Source: Algiphilus aromaticivorans DG1253 | GTDB taxonomy: Bacteria > Pseudomonadota > Gammaproteobacteria > Nevskiales > Nevskiaceae | Length of the DNA stretch: 64,000 bases | Assembly: GCF_000733765.1 (NCBI RefSeq) | Contig: NZ_JPOG01000001.1 | Coordinates: 3,172,501 to 3,236,500, forward strand | Reading direction: 5' to 3' | Part shown: one piece after another, positions 26,499 through 35,318 of the stretch | Layout: the number at the start of each line of letters is the position of its first letter | Numbering within the stretch: the first letter of the stretch is position 1 | Translations under genes and position numbers: made by a program | The notes under the pieces: generated by a model | Told to the model about the DNA's origin: nothing | Seen by the model: the letters and a program-made list of their open reading frames with translations, nothing else | Database searches by the model: none

Positions 26499-27412
26499 TG
26501 CAGCTTCACCGCCAGGCCTTCAGGGCCATGGCCAGCCCCTGCGAGCTGCGCGTCTACGCCCAGCGCGCGTCACAGGCGCAGCATGCAATGTCGGCGGCCG
26601 AAGCCGAGGTGCGGCGCATAGAGGCCAAGTACTCGCGCTATCGCGAGGACAGCGTGGTGTCGCGCATCAACGCCGCGGCCGGCAGCGGCACGGCCGTGGA
26701 AGTCGACACGGAAACCACCGGGCTGCTCGACTACGCCGCCACCGTGCACGCCGAGAGCGAGGGGCTGTTCGACATCACTTCCGGCGTGCTGCGCCGGGTC
26801 TGGGATTTCCGCAGCAGTCGGCTGCCCGAGCCCGGCGCCGTCGAGGCCATCCAGCCGCTGATCGGGTGGCAGCGCGTGGACTGGGTAGCGCCGCGCATCC
26901 ATCTGCCGCTGTCCGGCATGCAGCTGGACTTCGGCGGCTTCGGCAAGGAATACGCCGTCGACCGTGCCGCCACGATACTGCTGGAGATGGGCGTCGGCAG
27001 CGGCATTGTCGATCTGGGTGGCGACATCCGCGTGCTGGGCCCGCACCCGGACGGCAGCCCCTGGCGCGTCGGCATCCGCAACCCGAATGCGCCCGAGCGT
27101 GCCGTCGTGGCGGTGCACCTGGCGGGCGGGGCGATCGCCACCAGCGGCGATTACGAGCGCGCCTTTCTGCTCGACGGCAGGCGTTACTCGCATCTGCTCG
27201 ATCCGCGCAGCGGCTGGCCGATCGCGGGCAGCCCCGCCAGCGCCAGCGTGCTGGCGGACCGCTGCCTGATCGCAGGCAGCGCCGCCACCGTCGCCATGCT
27301 CAACGGTGAGCGGGCGGCCGAATGGCTGCGCGCACTCGGGCTGCCGTGGCTGACGGTGAGCCACGATCTCGCCATCGATGGCGATGCCGTGCACCCCGCA
27401 CCTGCAGGGTAG
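26498..27412 (+). CDS. apbE: ApbE family FAD:protein FMN transferase
   Basis: 304 residues. ApbE enzymes attach FMN to Thr/Ser of target proteins or process FAD. Motifs: FGGFGKEYAVDRAA, VDLGGDIRVLGPH, TSGDYERAF and YSHLLDPRSGWPI. No signal peptide or lipobox is visible: the catalytic fold starts directly at MQLHRQAFRAMASPCELRV, so it looks cytoplasmic, unlike the usual periplasmic lipoprotein form. No clear flavinylation target (DxxSGA[ST]-type) is seen in neighbouring proteins. Confidence 0.88.
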   Translation: MQLHRQAFRAMASPCELRVYAQRASQAQHAMSAAEAEVRRIEAKYSRYREDSVVSRINAAAGSGTAVEVDTETTGLLDYAATVHAESEGLFDITSGVLRRVWDFRSSRLPEPGAVEAIQPLIGWQRVDWVAPRIHLPLSGMQLDFGGFGKEYAVDRAATILLEMGVGSGIVDLGGDIRVLGPHPDGSPWRVGIRNPNAPERAVVAVHLAGGAIATSGDYERAFLLDGRRYSHLLDPRSGWPIAGSPASASVLADRCLIAGSAATVAMLNGERAAEWLRALGLPWLTVSHDLAIDGDAVHPAPAG

Positions 27413-27432
27413 ACAAAAAATTACATTTGTCT
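27411..27432. promoter_or_regulatory. AT-rich palindrome before the cytochrome gene
   Basis: Perfect inverted repeat AGACAAA / TTTGTCT with an 8-bp AT-rich centre, overlapping the apbE stop and 34 bp before the cytochrome ATG. The spacing and AT content suit a repressor operator. Its half-sites resemble those in the promoter of the TetR gene at 23791. Confidence 0.5.
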
Positions 27433-27465
27433 GATACTCCATCAGCACCTAATGGAGACTAGGGC

Positions 27466-29928
27466 ATGATTACGAGAATTCGCATTGCCGCCGCGCTGGC
27501 CGCGGCCCTCGGTTTCGCCGCATGCAGCGGCGAGTACAGCGGCGGCCCCGCCGGCGGTGACGGCAACGGAGGTGATGGGGGTGGCGACACAACACCGCGC
27601 TCGATGGAAAGCTTCTACGAGCAGCGCGTGAGCCAGACATTGAGTTTCTGCCAGACCTGTCACATCCCCGGCGGCCTCGGCGACGTCACAGACGGCGAAG
27701 ACTTCATGCTCAACACCGACGGCCCCCCGGAGTTGGCAGCGCTGCGTTCGAGCTGGGAGCGCCTCGGCGGCAACGACCCGGTCTCGCGCATCCTGCTGAT
27801 GGCCTCCGGGCAGGAGAAGCCGCACGGCGGCGGTGCAGTCTGGCCGCAGGCCAGCGCGAGCTACGCCAACGTCGCGATCATCCTGCAATGCTTCGCGCAA
27901 CCGGACACCTGCCCGGATCTTCTGGGCAGCGGCAGTGACGCGGACGAGGACGATCTGCCGCTGCTAGGCAGCAAGCACGCCGCGCACCGCTGGGCGAGCT
28001 ACTGCAGCGAGCGGCCCGACGACGCCCCACTGCCACCGGACCCCCGCTCGCTGATACAGCCGGGTGCCAACCCCGACCGCGCCGTCTTTTTCAATGCCCA
28101 TTGGGAGAACTGCCACGCAGAGCTACCCGAGGAGAAGCAGCAAGCACAGACCTGCGGCGAGTACCGTGCAATGCGCGACAAGGGCCTGGACTTCCTGAAG
28201 AACAAACTGCCCATGGCGGCGATGTCGGCCGAGGAACTCAACAATAGCTGGCAGACCTGGGGCTTCGACGAACGGCCGGAGAACTTCGACGAGATCTACC
28301 GGCTGCGTTACGGCCTCAACCGCGCCCCCTTCGACAACCCCTACCCGCTACCGGGAGAGGATCCGAACGCCACCGATGGCGGCAGCGGCCAGCTGCCACT
28401 GGGACTGCGCCAGCTGCGCGACGACGACGGCAACTGGAGCGGGGAGATCGGCACCGCCGCCTGCTTCCAGTGCCACGGTGGCAACATCGGCGGGGACGGT
28501 GAGAACCCGCTGGGGCTGGACAACCTCGGGCTCGGCAACAGCAACTATGACGTGCTGCAGGACGCCCAGGACAGCGCGCTCTGGGCCGGCACGCCCTTCG
28601 CAGAGGCGCTGCCGACGCTCGACGTCAACAGCCTGTTCAACATCGGGATCAAGCAGCGCGGGCAGAATAACGCCGTGGGCGCCTTCGAAATCCTGATCAC
28701 GGTGCTCGACCTCGATTCGCTCGGGCTCAACCCGAACCCGCTGAAGACCGTGGTCGGTCAGAGCGGCCTGGCGGACATCGCGCATCCGCTGTCGCACACC
28801 CAGGACACACCACCCTGGTGGAACCTCGGCTCGCGACCGCGCAAGTTCTTCGACGCCGGCGTATCGGCCGACAGCACGCGCATCATCATGGCCGCCGGCC
28901 CCGGTGAGTTCAACGAACTGGTCAGCGCCGACGGCAAGGCCTATCGCGACCGCATCGCCGAATACGATCAGGCACTGGAAGCCTTCTTCCTGTCGCTGGA
29001 GTCACCCGAATACCCGGGCGAAATCGACGAGGCCCTGGCCCGCCAGGGCGCCGTCCTCTTCCACGGCCTCGATCTGTGGTCGAGGCCCGGCAACGACGAC
29101 CATCCGGAGCCGCTGGGCGGCAACGGCTCCTGCGCCAGCTGCCACGGCGCCTATTCGCCGCGCTACGTGCACGACGACAGCTATCTGGAGGACCCGGTCC
29201 TGGAAGGCGTCGCCGGCCACATTTCGCCGCTGGAGGTCATCGATACCGACCACGCGCGCTCGGACATGCTGACGCCCACCCTGCGCGAGCGCTGGGATAC
29301 CACCTACTGGGCCTTCCCCGAGGGCAGCGAGAACTACATCCCGCCCGAGGAGAAGTCGGCCGCGCTGGAAGCCGTCGACGACATGTACCCGACTGCACAG
29401 CGCCCGGACGGGGCCTGCGGCTGGGAGAAAGGCGTGATCGGCTACCAGGCGCCACCGCTCTACGGCATCTGGGCCACGGCGCCCTACTTCCACAACGGCT
29501 CGGTGCCCACCGTCGAGCAAGTGCTGGATTCCTCGCAGCGACCGGCCATCTGGCAGCGCAGGCTGCGCGAGGAAGGCCCCGTCAAGGGCTTCGACCTGCG
29601 CATGGAGACAGCCTACGATTGGCAGCGCCTGGGGTGGAAACACGACGTGCTGAGCTGCACCGACATCCCGGGCAATAACCTCTACAACTGCAACTTCTTC
29701 GACGAAGAGGGCCCATCGCTGATCCAGCTGACCGAGAATCTTCTCAACAACGCGGTGGGCCTGACCGGACTGCTGCCGCTGTCGGATCTGCTGGCGGTCG
29801 GCGCCTTCGACAAGCGCCTGGTCTACGACAGCCGCATCCTGGGCAATGGCACGGGCGGCCACACCTTCACCGACGTGCTGAGCGAGCAGGAGCGCCGTGC
29901 GGTCATCGAATATCTGAAGACGCTGTAG
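27466..29928 (+). CDS. Multiheme c-type cytochrome lipoprotein, RoxA-like
   Basis: 820 residues. Lipoprotein signal with lipobox FAAC (Cys20), a Gly/Asp-rich linker (about 22-45), then three CXXCH motifs: CQTCH 62-66, CFQCH 333-337 and CASCH 556-560. The last two domains resemble the di-heme RoxA/RoxB rubber-oxygenase and cytochrome-peroxidase superfamily (GYQAPPLYGIWATAPYFHNGSVPT near 660). The N-terminal third heme is extra. The substrate is not known; oxygenase, peroxidase or simple electron carrier are all possible. Translated after the palindrome at 27411. Confidence 0.82.
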   Translation: MITRIRIAAALAAALGFAACSGEYSGGPAGGDGNGGDGGGDTTPRSMESFYEQRVSQTLSFCQTCHIPGGLGDVTDGEDFMLNTDGPPELAALRSSWERLGGNDPVSRILLMASGQEKPHGGGAVWPQASASYANVAIILQCFAQPDTCPDLLGSGSDADEDDLPLLGSKHAAHRWASYCSERPDDAPLPPDPRSLIQPGANPDRAVFFNAHWENCHAELPEEKQQAQTCGEYRAMRDKGLDFLKNKLPMAAMSAEELNNSWQTWGFDERPENFDEIYRLRYGLNRAPFDNPYPLPGEDPNATDGGSGQLPLGLRQLRDDDGNWSGEIGTAACFQCHGGNIGGDGENPLGLDNLGLGNSNYDVLQDAQDSALWAGTPFAEALPTLDVNSLFNIGIKQRGQNNAVGAFEILITVLDLDSLGLNPNPLKTVVGQSGLADIAHPLSHTQDTPPWWNLGSRPRKFFDAGVSADSTRIIMAAGPGEFNELVSADGKAYRDRIAEYDQALEAFFLSLESPEYPGEIDEALARQGAVLFHGLDLWSRPGNDDHPEPLGGNGSCASCHGAYSPRYVHDDSYLEDPVLEGVAGHISPLEVIDTDHARSDMLTPTLRERWDTTYWAFPEGSENYIPPEEKSAALEAVDDMYPTAQRPDGACGWEKGVIGYQAPPLYGIWATAPYFHNGSVPTVEQVLDSSQRPAIWQRRLREEGPVKGFDLRMETAYDWQRLGWKHDVLSCTDIPGNNLYNCNFFDEEGPSLIQLTENLLNNAVGLTGLLPLSDLLAVGAFDKRLVYDSRILGNGTGGHTFTDVLSEQERRAVIEYLKTL

Positions 29929-29962
29929 CCCGCGAGCGAAGCGGGGGGCAGCATTGCCACAC

Positions 29963-29998
29963 AAGGCCGGGGCACGCTATCAGCGCGCCCCGGCCTTT
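29963..29998 (+). terminator. Intrinsic terminator after the cytochrome gene
   Basis: Perfect 11-bp stem AAGGCCGGGGC (29963-29973) / GCCCCGGCCTT (29987-29997) with a short T-rich tail (TTTCTC). It lies between the convergent cytochrome and TonB receptor genes; the AA on the left also gives TT on the minus strand, so it may work both ways. Confidence 0.75.
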
Positions 29999-30022
29999 CT
30001 CGTATGACAATCACCACGCGAC

Positions 30023-32239
30023 TCAGAATCGCGCGCGCAGACTCACCGTGGCGGAACGCGGAGCGCCGTAGAAATTCTGGCGGCTGGGCGACGACACCTT
30101 CTCGTAGTACTTCTTGTCGAGCAGGTTCTCGACGACGAGGTTGAGCGCCAGATTCTCGTTCAGGTGGTATCCGAGGCGCGCATTGAGCAGGGTGTAATCA
30201 CCGGAAATGATGCGCCGGTCCTCGTCGCCGGCGAGAAAGGAGGACGCGGAGAAGAACTCGCTGCGATAAGTCGCGCCCGCCCCAACATCCCATCGCGGCA
30301 GACCGATACCGGCGAGATCGTAGCGGGTGAACAGCGTGACCAAGTGTCGCGGCGTGACGGGGCTGAAGATCTCGCCCTGCTGCTCCGGCGGAGCGCGCTT
30401 GAACTCGGTATCAGTGTAGGCGTAGCCGACGACGAGATCCCAGTGCGTGGTGGCGGCACCGCGCAGCTCCAGCTCGAAGCCCTGGCTTTCCACCTCGCCC
30501 CGGGCCACCGAGACCTCGGGATTGTCCAGGTCGGATACCGCACGATTGTCGTCCAGCAGACGGAAGACCGCCGCCTGGGCGAGCAAGCGTTTCTCCAGCA
30601 GCTCGGCCTTGACGCCCAGCTCGACCTGTTCGCCGGTACGTGGCGGCAGGAGCTCGCCCTGCGCGTTGCGGGCGGTCTGCACGACGAAGGTTTCGGCGTA
30701 GCTCGCGTAGGGCGAGATACTGTCGTTGATGTCGTAGATCAGCGCGTAGTTCGGGATGAACTGCCTGCCCGGCTCGCTGCGAGCCGAGATCGATCCATCG
30801 TCGAGCTGCCGCGTACGGACTTCGTTCCAGCTGAGACGACCGCCGGCCAGGACGCGCAAGCGCTGCGTCGCGCGCAGCTGGACCTGGCCGTATAGCGCGT
30901 CCTCTTCGCGCTCGGTGATGCTCTGATAGCCGGGCAAATCGAGGTTCGGGAAGGGAACCCCGTAGTCCGGCTCGAAGATATTGAAATCCAGGTTCTCGCC
31001 AACAGCGAAATTGCCGCCGGTGTTGTCGCCCTCGAAATGGCTGGCGCCGAGCGTGAAGCGGTGCTGCCGGTTCCACAGCAGCACCTGATCCGTATAGAAG
31101 AGATCGTATTTACGGTCCGCGCCCTCCTGGGCGAAGTCCACGGGCTGCAGCTCGGTGTCGCCATCGGCGCTGGCCGGTGTGGCCGAGCGCGCGGCGCGAT
31201 AGAACATTTCGCGATAGACGTCGCGGGCGGAGAACTTGATATAACCGCTGCCTCCGAAGCTGTGCTCCAGCTCCACGAAGCTGTCGCGGAATTCCAGATC
31301 CTGCCGGTTGTCGCTCAGGCCGGCGAAGGTCGAGCGCGGCAGATCGATGAGCGTGCCGTCGGCAAAGGTCGGCAGCCCCTGGTCGAGAACGGACTCGACC
31401 TGCTGGCGGGCAAAGCCAAGGGACAAGGTGGTCTGCGGCAACAGGTCGTATTCCAGCGTGCCGTAGCCCACCGTCTTGTCGGTCCCCAGCTCCGCAACGA
31501 AACTCTCGCGCTGATCCTGCACAGCGACGACGCGGCCACGAAGACGCCCGCCCTCGCTGAGCGGGCCGGTGAGGTCCGCAGTCAGGCGCCGCATATTGTC
31601 CGAGCCCAGCATGAAGCGCGTCTGCAGCGCCTGCTCGCCGCGCGCGCGCTTGCGAGCGAGGTTGATCGTCCCGCCTGGCTCGCTCGCGCCCTGCAGGAAA
31701 CCGGCGGGGCCGCGCAGCACCTCGATGCGGTCGTAGAGAGCCGTATCGAGCGCCGTGGAGTAGTTGCCGCCCTGCACGAGCGGGATGCCATCCAGCTGGA
31801 TGGCGCCAATCTCGAAGCCCCGCGAGCGGATCACATTGAAGTTGCCGGCGCCGTCGAAGCGTTCCACCACCAGGCCCGTGACCTGCTTGGAGATATCCTC
31901 GAGCTTCGTGATGTTGCGATCGTCCAGCTCCTGGCGCGTGACGACGCTGATCGACTGCGGGATATCGCGCAGCGAATCCGCGCCCTTGCCGAGCGTCACG
32001 GCAGCAGAAGCGTAAGCGTTTACGCTCTCGGTCGATTCCGACCGGCCGCGGACGGTCATCGGCGCCAGCTCGGCGCTGTCATCCGCGGGGGCGCCACTAT
32101 TCGCGCTCGCTACATCCTCGTCGCCTTGCGCCAAGGCCGAGGCTGTGCCGAGCGTCAAGGACAGCAAGGCGGCCACCTGCATGGCACGCGCGCAGGCTTT
32201 TAGCCGCGCGATGTGCGGCGATTCTTCAACAAGATGCAT
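30023..32239 (-). CDS. TonB-dependent siderophore receptor (FpvA/FhuE-like)
   Basis: 738 residues from ATG 32239, chosen over an upstream in-frame ATG (32269) because AGGGAG lies 6 bp before it. Signal region to about ALAQGDE, then a TonB-box/plug (PMTVRGRSESTESVN; SLRDIPQSISVVTRQ; VIRSRGFEIGAIQLDG; LRGPAGFLQGASEPGG) and a 22-strand-type barrel ending in VSLRARF (terminal Phe). The plug sequence is that of ferric-siderophore receptors. A Fur box lies about 65 bp upstream. No siderophore synthesis genes are in the window. Confidence 0.94.
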   Translation of the reverse strand: MHLVEESPHIARLKACARAMQVAALLSLTLGTASALAQGDEDVASANSGAPADDSAELAPMTVRGRSESTESVNAYASAAVTLGKGADSLRDIPQSISVVTRQELDDRNITKLEDISKQVTGLVVERFDGAGNFNVIRSRGFEIGAIQLDGIPLVQGGNYSTALDTALYDRIEVLRGPAGFLQGASEPGGTINLARKRARGEQALQTRFMLGSDNMRRLTADLTGPLSEGGRLRGRVVAVQDQRESFVAELGTDKTVGYGTLEYDLLPQTTLSLGFARQQVESVLDQGLPTFADGTLIDLPRSTFAGLSDNRQDLEFRDSFVELEHSFGGSGYIKFSARDVYREMFYRAARSATPASADGDTELQPVDFAQEGADRKYDLFYTDQVLLWNRQHRFTLGASHFEGDNTGGNFAVGENLDFNIFEPDYGVPFPNLDLPGYQSITEREEDALYGQVQLRATQRLRVLAGGRLSWNEVRTRQLDDGSISARSEPGRQFIPNYALIYDINDSISPYASYAETFVVQTARNAQGELLPPRTGEQVELGVKAELLEKRLLAQAAVFRLLDDNRAVSDLDNPEVSVARGEVESQGFELELRGAATTHWDLVVGYAYTDTEFKRAPPEQQGEIFSPVTPRHLVTLFTRYDLAGIGLPRWDVGAGATYRSEFFSASSFLAGDEDRRIISGDYTLLNARLGYHLNENLALNLVVENLLDKKYYEKVSSPSRQNFYGAPRSATVSLRARF

Positions 32240-32300
32240 GCAAGGCTCCCTGTCGTGAACGGCGCGCATGCATGGACAAGCATCACGCGAACACGAGTAT

Positions 32301-32321
32301 TAATGCGAATTGTTCGCATAA
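32301..32321 (-). promoter_or_regulatory. Fur box upstream of the TonB receptor
   Basis: TAATGCGAATTGTTCGCATA contains the perfect palindrome ATGCGAA-TTG-TTCGCAT (32303-32319), close to proteobacterial Fur sites. It lies about 65 bp upstream of the receptor ATG, in an AT-rich stretch suited to a promoter. The remaining gap to 32523 shows no gene. Confidence 0.78.
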
Positions 32322-32523
32322 TATTGCACAAGAGGCAGCTTTGCAATCCGCCGGCGAGCTCTGCCTCGCCCGGTAGCGGTATCAAGGGAAGGCCATGCGC
32401 GAATCCTGACCGACCGGGGACTTTGCCGCCGACAATGACTCGTCACGCATGCGCCGCGCACGCTGACCGCCCGGCGCGTTCGACGGCAGATTTCCGCCTG
32501 CTTAAGGCAGGGAGTTGGCCGCT

Positions 32524-32913
32524 CTAACCCTTCGCCGGATAGTGCAGCGACTTGAGGCTGGCAACGTCGGAGTCGCGCGACATGCCCAGTTCCTCCAGCT
32601 CCGCCAGATACTGCTGCCAGAGCTCGTCCTGGCGGCGGCCGTACTCCTCGAGCAGGTCCCAGGTGTAGAGGCCGGTGTCATGGCCGTCGTCGAAGACGAG
32701 CTTGACCGCATAGTTGCCCACGGGCTCGGCGCGCTCGACGCCGACGTTGCGCTTGCCGGGCACCACCACGGGCCGACCGTGGCCCTGCACTTCGGCGGAA
32801 GGACTATGCACGCGCAGCAGTTCGAAGGGCAGCCGGTCGACCCGGCCCTCCGCCCAGCTGACCTCGAGTACCTTCGAGCCGCGCTTGATCGCGATGCGAG
32901 TCGGTGCCTGCAT
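32524..32913 (-). CDS. DUF971 protein
   Basis: 129 residues from ATG 32913. Matches the DUF971 / gamma-butyrobetaine-hydroxylase-like N-terminal domain: LEVSWAEGRVDRLPFELLRVHSPSAEV, VERAEPVGNYAVKLVFDDGHDTGLYTWDLL. Function in bacteria is uncertain; eukaryotic relatives are fused to dioxygenases and some bind Fe-S or zinc. It follows hslU by 2 bp, a conserved hslV-hslU-DUF971 order also seen in Pseudomonas. Confidence 0.9.
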   Translation of the reverse strand: MQAPTRIAIKRGSKVLEVSWAEGRVDRLPFELLRVHSPSAEVQGHGRPVVVPGKRNVGVERAEPVGNYAVKLVFDDGHDTGLYTWDLLEEYGRRQDELWQQYLAELEELGMSRDSDVASLKSLHYPAKG

Positions 32914-32915
32914 GG

Positions 32916-34289
32916 TTAGAGCACGTAACGCGAAAGGTCTTCGTCGGCCGCGATGTCGGCCAGTCGATCGTCGACATAGGCGGCGTCCACGGTGAGCGGC
33001 GCCTGCTGCGCGTCGGGCGCGTCGAAGGCGGCCTGCTCCATCAAACGCTCCAGCACGGTGTGCAAGCGGCGGGCGCCGATGTTCTCGGTGGACTCGTTGA
33101 CGCGCCACGCCGTCTCGGCCAGGCGCTGGATGCCGTCCTCGGTGAAGGTCACTTCCAGCCCCTCCGTACCCAGCAGCTCGCGGTACTGCTGGGTCAGCGA
33201 ATGGCGCGGCTCGGTGAGGATACGCTTGAAGTCCTCGACCTTGAGCGCCTCCAGCTCAACCCGGATGGGCAGGCGGCCCTGCAGCTCGGGGATCAGATCC
33301 GAGGGCTTGGCGACATGGAAAGCACCGCTGGCAATAAAAAGGATGTGGTCGGTGCGCACCGAGCCGTACTTCGTCGAAACGGTGGAACCCTCCACCAGCG
33401 GCAGCAGGTCGCGCTGCACGCCCTCGCGGGAGACGTCACCGCCGCCCATCTCGCCGCGCTTGCAGACCTTGTCGATCTCGTCGAGGAAGACGATGCCGCT
33501 CTCCTCGGCGCTCTTCAGGGCCTCGGCCTTGATGGCCTCCTCGTCGATGAGGCGACCAGCCTCTTCGTCGACAAGCTGCTTCCAGGCACGGCCGATGGTG
33601 ATCTTGCGCGTCTGCTGGTTCTTACCCTGCATGTTCTGGAACATGGACTGCAGCTGCTGGGTCATTTCCTCCATGCCCGGCGGCCCCATGATCTCCATCT
33701 TCGGGCCGGCCGCGGAGAGATTGAGCTCGACCTCCTTGTCGTTGAGCTTGCCCTCGCGCAACTGCTTGCGGAAGACCTGGCGCGCGGCCTGGCCTTCGGA
33801 GGCACTCTGGTTGCTGCCCGATTCGCTGTGCTGCCTCGCCGGCGGCACGAGCGCGTCGAGGATGCGCTCCTCGGCCGCCTCCTCCGCCTGCACACGCACC
33901 TGCTCCATGGCGTTCTCGCGCGTCTTCTTCATCGAAGCATCGACGAGATCGCGGATGATCGACTCGACATCCTTGCCGACATAGCCCACTTCGGTGAATT
34001 TCGTCGCTTCCACTTTGATGAAGGGCGCACGCGCGAGCTTGGCCAGCCGGCGCGCGATCTCGGTCTTGCCGACGCCGGTGGGCCCGATCATGAGGATGTT
34101 CTTGGGCGTGATCTCGGCGCGGATCTCTTCGTCGAGCTGCTGCCGCCGCCAGCGGTTGCGAAGGGCAATCGCCACCGCACGCTTGGCTTCGGACTGGCCG
34201 ATGATGTGGCGATCCAGCTCGGCGACAATCTGGCGCGGCGTCATCATGGTCTCGCCGCGGCTCTCCTGCTGCATGACTGTGGCTTCCAT
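32916..34289 (-). CDS. hslU: HslU, ATPase subunit of the HslVU protease
   Basis: AAA+ unfoldase that feeds HslV. 457 residues from ATG 34289, 4 bp after hslV and behind AAGGG; a later ATG at 34247 ([10 protein letters not shown]) would give the E. coli-like start. Walker A is [18 protein letters not shown], Walker B is [12 protein letters not shown], sensor regions follow, and the C-terminal SRYVL tail that docks into HslV is present. The I-domain (about 110-240) is normal length. Confidence 0.97.
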   Translation of the reverse strand: MEATVMQQESRGETMMTPRQIVAELDRHIIGQSEAKRAVAIALRNRWRRQQLDEEIRAEITPKNILMIGPTGVGKTEIARRLAKLARAPFIKVEATKFTEVGYVGKDVESIIRDLVDASMKKTRENAMEQVRVQAEEAAEERILDALVPPARQHSESGSNQSASEGQAARQVFRKQLREGKLNDKEVELNLSAAGPKMEIMGPPGMEEMTQQLQSMFQNMQGKNQQTRKITIGRAWKQLVDEEAGRLIDEEAIKAEALKSAEESGIVFLDEIDKVCKRGEMGGGDVSREGVQRDLLPLVEGSTVSTKYGSVRTDHILFIASGAFHVAKPSDLIPELQGRLPIRVELEALKVEDFKRILTEPRHSLTQQYRELLGTEGLEVTFTEDGIQRLAETAWRVNESTENIGARRLHTVLERLMEQAAFDAPDAQQAPLTVDAAYVDDRLADIAADEDLSRYVL

Positions 34290-34293
34290 CGGA

Positions 34294-34845
34294 TCAGCCC
34301 TTGGTGGCGGCCGGCAGCCGCTCGACGGTGAGTGAATGATTGGTATAGATGCAGATGTCGGCGGCGATGTGCATCGCCTTGTCGACGATCTCGTGGGCGG
34401 GCAGCTCCGTGTTGTCGAAGAGCGCCCGCGCAGCGGACTGCGCAAAGGGCCCGCCCGAGCCGATGGCCATGACGCCGTCCTCCGGCTCCATGACGTCGCC
34501 GTTGCCGGTGATCATCAGTGAGGCCTCGGCGTCCGCCACCAGCAGCATGGCCTCCAGACGGCGCAGCATGCGGTCGGTGCGCCAGTCCTTGGCCAGCTCC
34601 ACGGCCGAGCGCAGCAGATTGCCGCCGTGCTGTTCCAGCTTGGCCTCGAAGCGCTCGAAGAGCGTGAAGGCATCAGCCGTGCCGCCGGCGAAGCCGGCCA
34701 GCACCTTCTCGTTGTAGAGCCGCCGCACCTTGCGCGCATTGCCCTTGACGGTGGTGTTGCCCATGCTGACCTGGCCATCGCCGCCGATGGCCACCTCGTC
34801 GGGCCGCCGGACACAGAGAATCGTGGTGCCGTCGAACTGCTGCAT
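34294..34845 (-). CDS. hslV: HslV, peptidase subunit of the HslVU protease
   Basis: Proteasome-beta-like N-terminal Thr hydrolase forming a double hexamer with HslU. 183 residues from ATG 34845 ([14 protein letters not shown]), preceded by AAGGAGC. The catalytic Thr is in GTTILCVRR, so the propeptide (MQQFDG) is a little longer than the single Met of many Hsl[16 protein letters not shown] and the [14 protein letters not shown] segments are typical. First gene of the hslV-hslU-DUF971 operon. Confidence 0.97.
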   Translation of the reverse strand: MQQFDGTTILCVRRPDEVAIGGDGQVSMGNTTVKGNARKVRRLYNEKVLAGFAGGTADAFTLFERFEAKLEQHGGNLLRSAVELAKDWRTDRMLRRLEAMLLVADAEASLMITGNGDVMEPEDGVMAIGSGGPFAQSAARALFDNTELPAHEIVDKAMHIAADICIYTNHSLTVERLPAATKG

Positions 34846-34935
34846 GCGCGGAGCGCTCCTTCGGGTCGGACTCACCAACCTTGGGGCGACAGTGGGTGAA
34901 TCAAGGCTTGCGCCCGTGTGCGGAGAAGCCTGGAA

Positions 34936-35285
34936 CCGCAGATTTCGCAGATTGACGCAGATTCCTGGCTTTGATCACGCGATGTCGCGAAGCGACGAGC
35001 CAGACCGGATCCGTGCCCTTTGAGGGCGGCCGAGGCGGGCGTCGCGCGCAGGCGTCGCTCGGCACGGACGCCGAGCGAGCGCGATCAGGCCAGGGATGGC
35101 CTGTTCGCGCGTGCGCCGAGCACGTCGCCCGGCTCGGGAACCTGCCGCAACGCAGTTGCGGCAGGCCGCCCGGCGGGCACCATGGCTTTGGTTACTTTGG
35201 CCGAAACCAAAGTAACCCGCGCCAAGCGCAAGGCGACAATCGGTAGCGCCAATGTCATAGGGCGCGGAAACGCGTGCATCAAGGG
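34936..35285. repeat. Mosaic palindromic intergenic repeat, copy B
   Basis: Fills most of the gap 34846-35318, which has no convincing gene. It shares left end CCGCAGATTTCGCA (34936-34949), middle block (34977-35025, ending GTGCCCTTTGAGG) and right end (GCGCCAA...AGGGCGCGGAA, about 35245-35270) with copy A at 9957. Internal palindromes: 34984-34996, 35055-35078, CAGGCC/GGCCTG with centre AGGGAT (35086-35103), CCTGCCGCAA/TTGCGGCAGG (35141-35165), and GGTTACTTTGG/CCAAAGTAACC (35190-35217). This copy is shorter, with mostly different palindromes inside. Confidence 0.75.
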
Positions 35286-35318
35286 GGCCGACTGCCACCC
35301 CGGCAACGGCATAGCCGG

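Noticed and set aside
28108-28120. Possible fourth heme site (WENCHAEL) in the RoxA-like cytochrome
   Set aside because: Only one Cys is present, so it is not a CXXCH motif.
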